From: Theristus sp. LFF4_11
Lineage: Eukaryota; Nematoda; Chromadorea; Monhysterida; Xyalidae
Assembly (NCBI GenBank): GCA_030248135.1
Contig: JASANC010000130.1
Location: 44,846 to 108,845, forward strand
Length of the DNA: 64,000 nt
Reading direction: 5' to 3'
Shown one piece after another: positions 22,070-34,193 of the stretch; position 1 is the first letter of the stretch, and the number at the start of each line of letters is the position of its first letter. The position numbers were made by a program, and so were the translations under genes. The notes under the pieces are model-generated. The model made no database searches and was not told the origin of the DNA. It saw only the letters and a list, made by a program, of their open reading frames with translations.

Positions 22070-24248
22070 GATTGATGACTCAAATAAAAGCACTCGTTCT
22101 GCTGAGTAATTCTGTGTGAGGGTTTTTTGAAATTCAAAATTTTGAAGAAGTTATTTGAATTTGAAATTTTCGATTGAGTGCGTCTGTGGTGAGCGTGCAC
22201 ATAGGGTTAGGGGCTTTGAAAAAAAAAATTTTTTTAAATTTTTTTTTCGTTTTTTTTTTAATTTGGATTTTTTTTTCAAATTTAAAAAAAAAATTTGAAA
22301 AATTTTTCTTCTACTTTGCTCTGAAAATTCGATTTATGGCATAATTTTTTGAAAGTTCAAACCAAATTTTCTTCCCAACTTCTTTGTGTGCTTAGGTACA
22401 TGTCATTATTTGGTCATTTTGACCGACGTACTCCATGTTTTTCGATTTGGATGACTTCTAGAGTCAATTTTTAGCGTTGAAATGACTTAACTGAATTGAG
22501 ATATCGTTTCAGAAATCGTTTTCTTGCAACTTAGAACATGTTTTTTCAGTCGGTAGGCCATGAGATGAACATGATATCTTGTTGATTGGCGTACGTTATA
22601 GGTCTACAATGGAGTTGTGCGATATATTGTTAAACAATTGGAGCGGGGATGTTGGTTAATACCACATCACACGACCGTTTTTCAGATACCCGATAACATG
22701 GCCACATGTTAAAACTTGCGTGCTGAGCTAAACTAACGTGTTAAACTTGCGTCTGTCAGTTGCCCGCAACGTGATCGCGAAATCATGGTACGTGTTTTCG
22801 ATACGATGATTTGAAGAGTGGGCTCTCGCCATGTGGCAGATAGCATAGCTGGTTGAACCTGAAAGTAAGTGTCTTGGGGGGGGGGGGGCGACCGGGTCGA
22901 CAGGGGTTGCCGACTTAGCTACAGCAAACAGGAATTTTTGAACACAGTCAAATTTTGGTAATTTTCTAAAGAGGAACAACTAAGAACGGTTCAATATTCA
23001 AGTACACGTCGAAAATTGTCCTGTTTTACTGTTGAAAATGCAACTTTCCCTCTATGAAATGGACATAATTTCAATAAAACACGATTTTCGCTCTTATAGT
23101 TTTCCGGATCGTTCTGAAAATAGTCTAGATGAACTCAGCTCGACGAGACGCTTCGAACAAACCTAACTTGTAAAAAAAAAATTTTTTTTTAATTTTTTTT
23201 TTAATTTAAAAAAAATCCGGATTTTTTTTTCCCCTAACCCTACGTGCACAGTGCACTGAATGACTGTATTTATGTGCTTGATGGATATTTATGATGGATA
23301 CCGTTCACATGATTGCATGAAACAGTCATACGTCTGAAGGTAGGACTCACGGGTTACGGTAGCGGTAGTTTTGGGTCTTGACACGAAGTTGCTGAAAACC
23401 ACTTTGTTTCTTGTGAATAACAATCGAAACCTTTAAAAAGATGCAGCATTTCAACAGAATATATCAAAAACCGGATTTCAAGGGTTACGGTAACTCTGGT
23501 GTTGGTCTCGACACGATTTTTCAAAAACGTCTTTTATTGCCAGGAAAAGCTAATGGAATGATGGATACCGTTCACATGATTGCATCTAACAGTTATTATG
23601 TCAAAAGTTTGGTCCCACGGGTTACGGTAGCGGGACAGCCGAGTGTTTTCGGAGTTCCGTTGCATGTTTCGAAAAGATTTCAACTGTTATTCGCAAGAAA
23701 CAGTGGTTTTCAGCAACTTCGTGTCAAGACCCAAAATTACCGCTACCGTAACCCGTGGGACCAAACTTTTGACATAATGACTGTTACATGCAATCATGTG
23801 AACGGTATCCATCATTCCAGTAGCTTTTTTGGCAATAAAGGACGTTTTGAAAAAATCGTGTCGAGACCAACAGCAGAGTTACCGTAACCCTTGAAATCCG
23901 CTTTTTGACATACTCCGTTATAATGCTGCATGTGTCTAAAAGTTTTCAACTGTTATTCACAAGAAACAAAGTGGTTTTCAGCAACTTCGTGTCAAGACCC
24001 AAAACTACCGCTACCGTATCCTGTGGGTCCTACCTTCAGACGTATGACTGTTTCATGCAATCATGTGAACGGTATCCATCATAAATATCCATCAAGCACA
24101 TAAATACACAGTCATTCAGTCTTCAGTGTACTGTACACCACTCAACCGAAATTTCAAATTCAAATAACTTTTTCAAATTTTTGAATTTCAAAAAACCCTT
24201 ACACAGGATTACTCAGCAGAACGAGGGCTTTCATTTGAGCCGTCAATC
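22070..24248. mobile_element. Foldback (long inverted repeat) element next to cytochrome b5
   Basis: The left arm (about 22070-22201 and 23251-23690) and right arm (about 23690-24248) are near-perfect reverse complements. The left end reads GATTGATGACTC and the right end GAGCCGTCAATC. Internal landmarks GATGGATACCGTTCACATGA and ACGGGTTACGGTAGCGG recur in both orientations. The left arm is split by the family B element at 22202-23242. The right end is about 140 bp from the cytochrome b5 start codon. No coding sequence; TSD not resolved. Confidence 0.65.
22202..23242. mobile_element. Family B hAT-like element, copy 1 (8-bp TSD)
   Basis: A 1,041-bp element with ends TAGGGTTAGGGG and CCCCTAACCCTA, flanked by exact CGTGCACA duplications (22194-22201 and 23243-23250). 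A/T homopolymer-rich subterminal stretches enclose a conserved ~900-bp core with one G-run of variable length. The core is almost identical in copies at 36190, 44359 and 47132, which implies recent movement. It encodes no transposase. Confidence 0.88.
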
Positions 24249-24389
24249 AGCGCGCTGCGATGAAATTTGAGCGGACCCATGTTTTTAAGGAGTAGCCCGT
24301 AGTCGCCAGAGACCCCACCGCATAAGCAACGTCGTCGTCGTCAGCTCGAACAAAGTTCCAAATCCAAAGTGTCCCCAGCCCTAGCAGCA

Positions 24390-26531
24390 ATGCCCAGCGA
24401 GGCAGCGAGCAGCACTGGTATGATATACACGCGTGCCGAAGTGGCAAAGCACAACACCAACAAATCGTCGTGGATAATTCTGAACAACAAAGTTTATGAC
24501 GTCACAAAGTTTCTTGATGAGGTTTGTTGACTGTCTTTCGATTGTTTTCCAATTTGTGGTTGTTTTTTCTTTTTTCCGAGGAAGCCTCGGACTTTTTGTG
24601 AAAACTGAAAACAGAACAATCAATTCGTGTTCAACAGTTCAAGAAAGTTCACGTTCACGAAAACGAAGAGTTTCTGTCTCAAATTTCTGTTTGTTTCTAG
24701 CATCCTGGTGGTTGCGAGGTTCTTCTTGAACAAGCAGGCAAAGATGCAACTGAGAACTTTGAGGACATTGGCCATTCAACGGATGCACGCGAGATGCGAA
24801 CCCAATATTGCATCGGTGATGTCGTTCAGGTTGGAGTTTTATCGAAAGCAATTTTTAAAATATCGTCACATCCAAAAAACCCACCTTCCGTATTACCTCC
24901 AATAAACCCCATGGGGGATTAATACGTCAGCGACTTTTAGGGGTGGGGGTTTATTGGTGGGGGGGGGGGTATTTACAAACAAATTCTAGGGGTGGGGGTT
25001 TGTTGAAAAATGGCAAAAATACCTTGCATGGCAGGCAAGAAAGTCGCAGAAACTTCTACTTTTCACAGAGATTTTCTTTTGCAACAGCCTTTTGTAATGA
25101 AATCACCATTAACTCATCCCTTTGGGGCCTTTGGTAGCACAATTTCACCAATGTCACTGCATTCAGCCACTGAATTCGCAGGGTATGTGTTTCAAACAGG
25201 TTTCCAATTAACCCCCATGGGGGATTATTCGGAAACTTGTCGTGGGGAGATTAATGGTGGGGAGGGGGTTTAATGGGGTTGATACGGTATCTGTTCTTTT
25301 GTTTCGTGAAGAAGAACCGCCAACATAGAGGTGCACGGGAGCCATTTTCATGCCTGTTCCTAATAGATAGCCAAGCCGGCCAAAAAGAAGTAACCTGGTT
25401 GGCGAAATTGCTGAATGGATAAAAATGAATGATTTCTTCGACTGGCCGCTCAAAGTATGGGGTAACCTGGTAGATGATGCCTGTTCCGAACGGCGAACAT
25501 GCGTGTCCCTGGGTAGGCCTCGGAACAGGCATCACAGGCTCCCGTGTATGTCTGAACATTCAAACAAAGAAGCAACAGGAATCTGTTCGTTCCACAGAAA
25601 AGGTTTACCCAAACTAGCTGACCTCAGTTGTTGTGGTTAGGGTTGGTAAAAAACGGTTTTTATGGCGAAAAACCGGTTTTATTTCCGTTTTAAAACCGTT
25701 TTATTTCCCATCCATCCATCCATCTATCCATCCATTTTATTTCGCGAAAAGCAGGAAACTCCGATAAAACTGTATGAACAGCATGAAATTCGGAGACCCA
25801 AAAAACAATATATTCAAAAAAGTAATGAAAAAAAAAGAAGAAAAAAACACAAAAAACATCGGCAGCTAAAAAACATAAAAAGAAAAGAAAAATATAAAAA
25901 AGTAGGAAAGAATAATTTCCCAATTTTTCCCAGCATCCAAAAGCTTTGAGAAGTTGCCCCCTCCTATTCATAATCACAAATACAGTCGAAATTGGTATTT
26001 GAAGCTGCAAGGAAAGTAAATCTGATCTGATAGTTCACAAATCCAGTTTCGCACAGTTCATTTTCAATTTTGCACATGTAACTTTGCGATATCATCCACC
26101 CAATAGTTTTGAGCTACCAAAAGTTTGGAAAATTTTTAAGGTAAAAACCGGTTTTTATTTTTGCAAAAATGGCAATAAAACCGGTTTTTTAGAAAAAAAC
26201 GGTTTTATTTCCCATGCCAACCCTAGTTGTGGTTGTTTAGTGTTGTAAGTTTTTTTACAGTCCGAACATCAAAAATATGCGGATGATGAGAAGAACTGGG
26301 GCGCCACCGCCGAATCACAAGACAGGTCAGCATTTCAGTTTTCATTTCCGCCTTCACAGTCGGATGCCAGGCAAGTTTAACAACCCAATAATTTTTAGAG
26401 CTTTTGACATTTTTATTTGATCTTGAGTTTATTTCAGCAGTTTTTTCAGCCAACCGTGGTATCAGAACTTGATTGTTCCTGCTGTTGTGGCGATTATGGT
26501 TGCTTTGATTTACAAATTGTTTCTGTCCTGA
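24390..26531 (+). CDS. CYB5: Cytochrome b5, tail-anchored
   Basis: Four exons: 24390-24521, 24701-24829, 26261-26325, 26438-26531. The phases match and give 139 residues, the usual size. The heme-binding fold is clear: [27 protein letters not shown], the first axial His in HPGG (H45) and the second in DIGHS (H69), with the canonical 24-residue spacing. HPGG is followed by CEV rather than the common EEV. After an acidic/polar linker, a C-terminal hydrophobic segment ([20 protein letters not shown]) anchors the protein in the ER or outer mitochondrial membrane. It donates electrons to desaturases, P450s and similar enzymes. Intron 2 (1.4 kb) has absorbed two transposons (24888-25287 and 25638-26225). 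Confidence 0.92.
24888..25287. mobile_element. Family A poly-G transposon, copy 2 (in CYB5 intron 2)
   Basis: The left end is CCGTATTACC and the right end GATACGG followed by TA. The core is shared with the copy at 9401-9864 (for example GGCAGGCAAGAAAGTCGCAG and TTTGGGGCCTTTGGTAGCAC). The G runs are shorter and the right half more degenerate. Confidence 0.7.
25638..26225. mobile_element. Family F hAT-like element (8-bp TSD) in CYB5 intron 2
   Basis: Begins TAGGGTTGGTAAAAAACGG, ends ACGGTTTTATTTCCCATGCC then AACCCTA, and is flanked by exact GTTGTGGT copies (25630-25637 and 26226-26233). It contains repeated AAAACCGG/CCGGTTTT blocks and CCATCCATC microsatellite. A diverged relative lies in FATP intron 3 (52110-52806). 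Confidence 0.85.
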
Positions 26532-27721
26532 TTTTAGAATGTTTACATATCAGATGATGATTTACAATTCTTTTCGTTTTTCGTGATCAGCGCCTACTTA
26601 TGAGCACTGTGCATTGAGGTTTTTCTGGGATAAAATTATCTGTTCTAAGTTAAGCATAGCTGTGCAACGATGCAAATCATTCAGAAAAACTCAAAACCCA
26701 TAATCACAGGCTCACAGCTTGATATGAATTGTTTTGATACGAATTGAATAGCAATATTTTTATCCGTTTTCAAGTGTTCTTTTTGAAAGAAACAACAATT
26801 TGCTTTGTTTTAACCAGTTTTTATGATGCAGTTTCACCAGTCTTTTTGCTGGAAGTGTCATAGTTTCACTTCACATTCCGTGGAAGCAGTAAATTAACGG
26901 TTTTTGTGTGAACAGTTTTGAATTTGCACACTTTTTAAAATATTTATTTCTGAATGAAAACCAACGCCCCAAACAGTAAGATAAAATGATCAGCAATGAA
27001 GAGTGGGAGCAAATCGAAGACATAAAATCGAAAGAGTATCAGGAACGTGTTTTATCACAATCAGGACTCAAACCACACAAAAAAACAGACCTAGTTTTCC
27101 ATTGAACCAGAAAAATAGAAAAGAATAGCCTGCCCTAGTCACCCATTAGTGATTATGTGAAAGTCACAACACAACTTATTCCACACATTATTTATCACAA
27201 TACAAGATAGCTGCCATTGTGCCACCAAAAATTGTCGAAAACGCCTAAAACGAGGTAATCACTGAAAAGTTCCCAATTTGCCAAAGAAAATGTGAATAAT
27301 ATTTTTGGAATCTTGAAAGCTGACTAGAGACCAGTAAGGAGGATTCACAACATGAGACAAACTATTTTTCTTTAAAATCTGTTATGGAGTCAATGCATAA
27401 AGTACCTTTTTAAAATTATTAGAACAGTTTATTATTAGAGCAGCTAAAAAATCAAAAACCAACGCACATAAACAGCACAGACAGGAAAGGAAAGTGGTGG
27501 TGAAAATATTAGTCAAAATGTATTAGTCAGAAATGTATCACGCACAAAATGTATCATAAGATTTACATATGGACGTTATGGTAAAAATACCTTTCGCAAC
27601 AAAAACTTTAAAACAACGAATGCGCGTGAAGCAAACTAAACCATGAACAAGAACACCAACAAACGATGGTCACGGAATTGTGCTGCCGCCAAATCAGTCG
27701 CCGCCAAAGTTCATTCATGCA
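26532..27721. other. Intergenic DNA between CYB5 and the GGT 3' end
   Basis: AT-rich with no conserved exon. A 39-codon open frame (26986-27105, +) with Glu/Lys-rich composition is the only candidate and is not supported by any family. A minus-strand AATAAA (TTTATT at 27428-27433) could serve the GGT gene. Confidence 0.4.
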
Positions 27722-30700
27722 TCAGAAAATGGCGCCAACGTCAGGCCGGTCGCCAACTGCCGTCAGGGTGGTGCCTGTTTTTGACACCATCGATACAACG
27801 CCGTTCGCATCTGAAACAAACACACGATTGAAGGTGGCTCGCATGGGGAAATCAACATACGAAGAAGAACGCCATGCACGTGCGTCACTGGTGGAATGAG
27901 TGGCGTAGCAGCAAGCAAGCGCATGTGCCACCTCTGCGTCGCCCGGCTACTATGGACACTGACCAGCTGCGCCTTTTGCATCCAATTGCGTGCAATTTGC
28001 ATCCGATTTTTTGGAAAAAAAGATGCAAATTGCATACTAGAATTTTAGTCAAAATGCAATGATCTTCAAAAATTGTTCATCACAAACTATTTATTTTAAC
28101 CAGCTTTTTTCGTTTCGCGAAGTTCGCACCAAATGACTATTTTTTGTCTTACTCGGCCATGTTTAGGTGATCAGTCACGAGATGCAAGCTGCCATGCTGC
28201 CTTTTGTTTCATACCGAAGAACATGTTCAAAATGTCTGCAGTAGTTGCTTTGCTGTGATAACAATTGAAGACTTCGGTCAACTGCGTTCTGCTAATTTTG
28301 GGACATTCAAATTTGACTTTCAAATTGTCTTAATTATGAGGCAGTAATTAACCCATAAAGAATGGAATGCAGTGCATAAATAATCATCAACACTAAAAAT
28401 ATTTACTGAATTTAAGTCACTCTCACTACGAGGCCTTGTTCCGGATAGTTTGTAAAGTGTCCAAAGTTTTGTTTAAGGCAGCAAAAGTTTTTTTTATTAA
28501 ATAGACGCCTACAAACAAAATCTACACTCAAACGGTACAAATTCTGAATGAATTTTGAACTTTCTTGGTGTTTCAAAATTTTTCACCAAGTTTTTTTTAA
28601 TTTGCATGCTTAGCTGATAATCACAACGCTTTCAAACGAATAAACTTTGTTGAGTTGTATTGTCATCCACGTCATATCCCTATCCCTCCTCAATAAAACT
28701 CATTAAAAAGATACGACCAAAAATCCGACAACTTGCGAACCTTCGCCTTCACAGCGAGTTTCGTGTTCCGGTGGGCATTGTCTGGCAGTGGCTAACGCCA
28801 CTTGTGGGCCCTGTTGCCTGCCAATCATGTTGTACAACACTTGCACCAATGAGTCGTCAATGTACGTGCCGTTGATGCCACCTGCACATCAATAACATTG
28901 AAATAATGCACATTTATGAAAACCCCTATTCAAAGCCGCATTCAGATTATTTAGGATAGCTCATCTGATTTTCAACGCTTATTATGGATGATCACACACC
29001 CTCCTTGAAAATCAGGTGACCCATTGTTGAGCCGTTGAAAATGACCTGAATATATCTGAATGACAAACAATGAAGTTGGGGTTGCAAACGAACAGACAAA
29101 GTCGGTGATTCTACTGATTCTCTGATGGCTAAACAATGGGCCAGAATGGATCGTAACACAAAATTCACAAATTCTGCAGGACAACGCCAGACCGATGGCA
29201 AACCGCTGCGAACATGGGTGCACATTGTGATAGGCGACTGTGGGCGCCATGCTGGAGAGCGCACGTGCACCTGCTGTGTACGCGTTCAGTGGCTGAAAAC
29301 AATGCTGCTTGCTGTCATTGTTGGTCATCTCGGAAAGCCACAAAGTTTTTTGTGGGAACTGCTGCGATGACATAATATTGACGATGACTATTATTTGATT
29401 TTCTTGACAGTTTCATAGGGTGCAATAACGATCAGCTGTGTCAGCCTTGCTGTTTTTTGGTAACCTACACTGTTTTGGTCGAAATCAGCAAGTTGATTGT
29501 TCAGCAAAATGCCAGACTCTGTCATCAATAGCGAGCCAAACAACAGGTTGAGTGAGCTGAAATGTTGAACACCTGCTTGCATCTAGCAGCAACGAAACTG
29601 TTCACCAGTTGTTGTCACCGAAATTAAAGGAAGCTTTTCATTTCTTTACTGAGTGTAGTTTTTTCAGCTGCTGTTTCAAATTCCTAACCTTGCAATAACA
29701 ACACTAAAATCAACCTTGACTAACCCAGTATAAGCAACAAGCAGCTCATCAGCGTCAATGGCACTGATGTGTGATGTGCCGTGATCCTCAACGGATTCTG
29801 CTGCTGGCACGGACTCACACTCGTGCACCAACGAAATGCTGAAAACAGTTGCATTTTGTTTGTGGTCACTGTTCGCTCATCGTAAATAGAAGAAACGTTT
29901 CGAACCAGATTCTCAAATTGATGTCCAATATCTAACCTGCACAAACGGAAACGTATATGCAAAAAGCATCACAAACTTTCTCAAGATTTGTTCGTTTTCA
30001 ATGACTTGTGCGTGTTTTTCCGGATCGCCAAGCAACGAGCGACACGATGAAACGCCGCTCAGAATCTACAAGAACGGTTTCCCTCCAGACGCTCACTTTG
30101 ACAAACCTATTCATTCGATGCGACTGTTTGTATCGGCCACACAATTGAGTTGTACAGTTAACAAACGCTTGACGCTTCTACAGTCGAACTCTGGGCACTC
30201 AGCTGATTGGTTGGTAATCACGTGATGCATGCTTTCTGTGCAGGACAGACACGAGACACCGCCTTTACAACAATGCCTGATGCAGAGAACGCAATGCATC
30301 GCGTGATCATCAAGCAACAGCTGATTGCCTAGAGTTCGACTGTATGCATTGTGATTGTGTTTGTAGTCAACCCCAGTCCAGATGGTTCCCTAGCCTGACA
30401 TTGCTCAATTGTTCTTTTTATTGTTCCATGACAAAACATCTATTCACCTTTGCAATAGCCTCTTTTGAAATGCCAGCATGTTTCTCATTTTCGGGCGTTT
30501 GATGCAACATTCGGTCAAGGGCTCTGAGCACCAGCACACCGGAGGACGGCGCCGGCAATGTTTCGACCGAAAATCCTGAAAACCAAGAGCATCATACTTG
30601 AACAACATGCGACTCGACTGAGTTCCACGGAGATTCTCTGGTATCGGCCAGCCAAGATCAGACACAAAGGGTGTACACCTGTCGAATCTCTCTTGAAAAC

Positions 30701-32642
30701 AGTGCAGACAGCAAGCAAGCACCGCTTCCAACTTTAGTAGACCAGACCAATGAATGCCATGAAACGCCTTGTTCCATTTGTGGCACATTTCCACGTGCTG
30801 CACTCAGCTGAATGCATTGACACAGACACCTTTGTATTCGTAGACGACTGGCTGTCTGAGTCGTGGCGTGTACGCGTGCAAGTCGCGCTCGTCCATGAGC
30901 CCGCCGGCCGCTCGCACGGTGCTCGCCAGCTCCGCAGCCAACGGCCCCTCGTAGAATGCGTCAGCGTTGTCGGCCAACTGCGCCAGCGTGCGTGCCAGCG
31001 CTGCGTTCGAGATGCTTCGTCCAACGTTCGACTCGTCGGCCAGAATTGCACCGTAAACCGCCATGAACCGCTGATAGCCAGCGGACGGTCGCTGCTCGAC
31101 GCTCCGGCGGTCACCAGCACGACGCTGGAAATCCAGGTCTGAAAAATTGTGCCTTTTTAATTTGTAGCCCTTTCAAGATGACGGAAAAACGTTGTTGTTT
31201 TGAATTTGTCGCTCCCCCCACACTAGTGCCAGAAAGACGGTTGCATATTGTGGTACACAGAATGGGAGCCTCAAAGACGCGCTCTGTCATGAGGCACCAG
31301 TGATCTGAGCCACGTCAGGGCACGGCGGTGATTAAAGACCAGGAAAGTTACACCAAACCATGAAAGCGACATTGTCCACAAAAACTTTTCTTCCATACTT
31401 CCAAAGTAAGAAAGTATCTTCCAAAAAATTGAAAACTGAATAGAAATGCTTTGAACTTTTACGATACAAGTGCCACAAAATGTGTTGCTCGGAATGCTCA
31501 CACTGTTTCCTGGTGACCACGTAGCTGTTGTCGTTCGCCAGTGCAATTGCTTCTTTGAAGAGTCGCTCCCATGGCAGTTTACCGTGTTGTCTGTGTGCAA
31601 GCTGCATGCCACGCACATTGCCGGGCACGGCAACACCCAAGCCACTCTGAAATACCATTATGATAAACCGTTAAAAAACAAACAAAAAAAACAACAAACC
31701 GAGCGAAGCGCTTGCTGGGTCAGAGCGGCTGGGTCGGACGGTGCCGCTGAGGGCGCAGTTTCACGAAAGTCGTACGCAAAGCTTTTGTGGTGTTTGTGAT
31801 CGTGCACAAGCATGAAACCGCCACTGAAGCAACAAAAACTCTGTTGGTTACAAAAATGATATAAGAAGCTGGGATTTGTGCATCATCGCCAACCCTCCGA
31901 GTCCATTTGCAGACGGGTTCACCAGCGAACTGCACAAGAAAGCAGCAATGGTGGCATCCACCGCACTGCCCCCGTCTTTCATCAACTGCACACCGATCTG
32001 CGAGCACTGACTCGAGTCTGACACAACTGCACCGTGCGCTATGCCCTGCAACAATGCAACGTAGCCTTGCAAACGAACAACTGCAGCCGTACAGTATGGC
32101 CGAATAAACATGGCAGTCTGAATCAAGGCGAGATTAGTCGCAGACTAGGAGTTTCCTTTCTCAAAAATATAAGATATCCGCCAATCGAGTGTGCAAAGGT
32201 AGAAATAATGAACATAATAGCCCGAATTACCAATTAATTTTCAGAAACATGTGAAATTTGACACGCAGTTGGGTTTCTGAGCAACTTTTTTCTTTGATTC
32301 AAATTTCACGCGCTCCTTGCACCATGAAAAAAGCTGCCATGTTTAAACGGTCATACTGTACAAAGCAACAACGCCCTGTGAGGCATTTCGCTTGCCTGTG
32401 TCAAATCTCAATCAACTGCATACTGCCAAACAGTACCAAGTTCTCTGCAATTTCAAGTTTCACCCCGAATCAATTGTTAAATTTACCTCTGGTTCGCCAG
32501 CGACCAACGCAATGAACAGCGCCACAGTGATGCCGGCAGAGAATATGGAAAAGCCAACAACGATCGTTTGAAAGTCCTTCTTGCGTTGTAGCAACGCTGC
32601 CTCGCGCAAAGGCGTGCTCTCGCTGCGTGTCCCTGTTACCAT
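27722..32642 (-). CDS. GGT: Gamma-glutamyltransferase (glutathione hydrolase), 13 exons
   Basis: Exons on minus: 32487-32642, 31894-32045, 31700-31823, 31502-31646, 30830-31138, 30448-30575, 29977-30065, 29870-29936, 29725-29838, 29469-29556, 29193-29292, 28741-28881, 27722-27810; about 567 residues. A type II signal anchor (VVGFSIFSAGITVALFIALV) is followed by ectodomain motifs: HGAVVSDSSQCSQIG, GGSAVDATIAAFLC, the GGFMLVHDH and YDFRETAPSA substrate pocket, VAVPGNVRGM, GDPEKHAQ, the autoprocessing/catalytic Thr in DHGTSHIS (near residue 411), ALSSMAPTV and AIGGGINGT. The last exon ends TAVGDRPDVGAIF. It would transfer or hydrolyse the gamma-glutamyl group of extracellular glutathione after self-cleavage into two subunits. 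Phases agree except between exons 8 and 9, where the only gap is 31 bp and frames disagree. The upstream exon at 33723-33918 may add an N-terminus. Confidence 0.88.
30181..30342. mobile_element. CAGTCGAAC-family MITE with TA target (GGT intron)
   Basis: CAGTCGAACTC at the left and GAGTTCGACTG at the right, each bounded by TA. The element is palindromic, with subterminal AGCTGATTGGTTGG and ATCACGTGATGCATGC against their reverse complements. At 162 bp it is Tc1/mariner-like by TIR start (CAGT) and TA target. Confidence 0.75.
32110..32175 (+). pseudogene. Possible relic of a helix-turn-helix transposase segment
   Basis: A short stretch reads LNQGEISRRLGVSFLKN in GGT intron 1. It resembles one near 61600 (LNQGGISHRRGVAFFKN) and the N-terminal DNA-binding helices of Tc1-type transposases. 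No longer homology is visible, so this is a weak call. Confidence 0.25.
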
Positions 32643-32942
32643 ATTTGTTCAAAACAGTCGAACATTCAGTCATGTGGACGGTGGAGCAAGCAACACGCGA
32701 CTTCATTATCCCTACACAGGTTACACAAAGCCATGTTTTCAGTCGCTTTCGCTCTATGATGTCAGAACATCAGCAAATGTGACTGCAGATTCGTTCTTGA
32801 TTTCGCGACTCAAGACAAGGCCGAGCCAACACCGGCGTGAGAATCACAACAAGTCTCAACTGTCGGTAACGCACAAAAATATCGGCCCATGTCTGCCTGC
32901 AATGTGCAAACGCATTGAGTCGCAACTCGCTAAAACACTTAC

Positions 32943-33600
32943 AGTCCGACTAGGGATGGATTCGGCAAATTTCCCACAATCCGGGCCGGATCCGGCAAAA
33001 GCCCATTCCGGCCGGGCCGGATCCGGCAAAAATTGCCGGAATCCGGACCGGAATGGCCTTTTTATGTCTAAAAAACATGTACGCACATTTCGTCGCTTCT
33101 TCATCACATTTTCAGCATAAAACAGCACAGACACGGAAACAAAGTCAGCAAAACACAGCACGTGAACCAACCAAAAATTACAACAACAACAATTGACAAA
33201 ATTCACATCGCATAGGGATAATCAAGTGCTGGCAACACTCCATTCAGAAACATGACCTTTTCGGCTGTACGAGTTGACAGACGAGATCGGCTGTACGCAA
33301 ACTTCAGAGAGCATTCGTTCGCTTGCCACGCTTGTTGGTAGCGGTGCCGGTATCTGCGCGTATAGTTTGGGGTATTTAGACGAGTTCAGCCGCCAAAAGT
33401 CTAGCATTAGATCACTTTTGTCCGGTTCGTCGATAAAATCATCCGACTCGTCATATTCATTTCGCCGCGCAGTTCGTCTTCGAGACTGCATTCGCCTGCG
33501 GGTTGCGCGGTCGGCGCGTGAACTCGTGCCCCGTAGACCACGTTCAGTCCGACTGAATAGGACAAACAAGGTGATCGATCGATGCATGCATTCTGTGCAG
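32943..33600 (-). pseudogene. hAT transposon remnant, copy 1 (degenerate)
   Basis: The minus-strand reading near 33220-33587 contains DFIDEPDKSDLMLDFWRLNS and PTSVASERMLSE, the C-terminal dimerisation region of hAT transposases, with a frame loss after SERMLSE and other disruptions. Its right neighbour (33580-33690) carries MITE-like sequence. At the left, TAGGGATGG (32951) and repeated GGCCGGATCCGGCAAAA blocks look like the transposon terminus. A better preserved copy is at 39729-40474. Confidence 0.65.
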
Positions 33601-33722
33601 GAACTTCCGTGGGGGCCGAGTTTGGTTTGCAGAACATCTATGCATTACGTGACCACCAACCAGTTGGATGTCTTATAGACTGCACAAACTCGCAATGTTG
33701 CTAAAAACCACAGTCATATTAC

Positions 33723-33918
33723 CGCTGGGAATTGGAGACGACTGTTGCAACGAGGCAGGGTCGTCGTCGTGGGAGCTTCGAACAACCATGTCATTCATCT
33801 GAGTATCGCCCATCTTTTGATCTTCGAATTTCGAAACCGTGTCTTTAGGACAATTTCCATTTTTAGACTTTTTGGCAACCTCCAAAAGATATAAGACACG
33901 CGCACGTGACACGGACAT
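33723..33918 (-). CDS. Possible 5' exon of the GGT gene
   Basis: The open frame starts at ATG (33918) and ends at a GTAATA donor in phase 1. This can join an acceptor (AACAG) inside the first listed GGT exon at about 32633 without breaking frame, which would replace the ATG at 32642. The encoded sequence is hydrophilic (MGDTQMNDMVVRSSHDDDPA) and would form a longer cytosolic N-terminus. The hAT remnant would then lie in the intervening intron. No family match; alternatively it is non-coding. Confidence 0.35.
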
Positions 33919-34193
33919 GAACGTTGTGAAGAATCACGCTGCAGAAAGCGCCAACAATATTGCAGTTTTATCAAGTGAAAAATAACAAAATAAAAACAAC
34001 CAATCAATCATTTACATCTTCAGATAGCTGAAGAGCAAAAAAGAATACACCGTTTTGATCTGACCACAGCACGGCGACACGAATGAAACGAAATCACAAA
34101 GAAAAATTTCAGAGATCAGTTCAAACAAAAAGCACACGGCGTCTTGTGCTACGGTCGAAACGCCACTTGTTTGTTGCTTTTTATTTGGTCAGC

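Noticed and set aside
22202..22215. Interstitial telomere repeat
   Set aside because: Only two TTAGGG-like motifs, exactly at the terminus of a transposon with a TSD.
27666..27899. Plus-strand frame with a protein-like look (VVPVFDTIDTTPFAS...)
   Set aside because: It is antisense to the last GGT exon (27722-27810), which fits the family C-terminus and splice phases.
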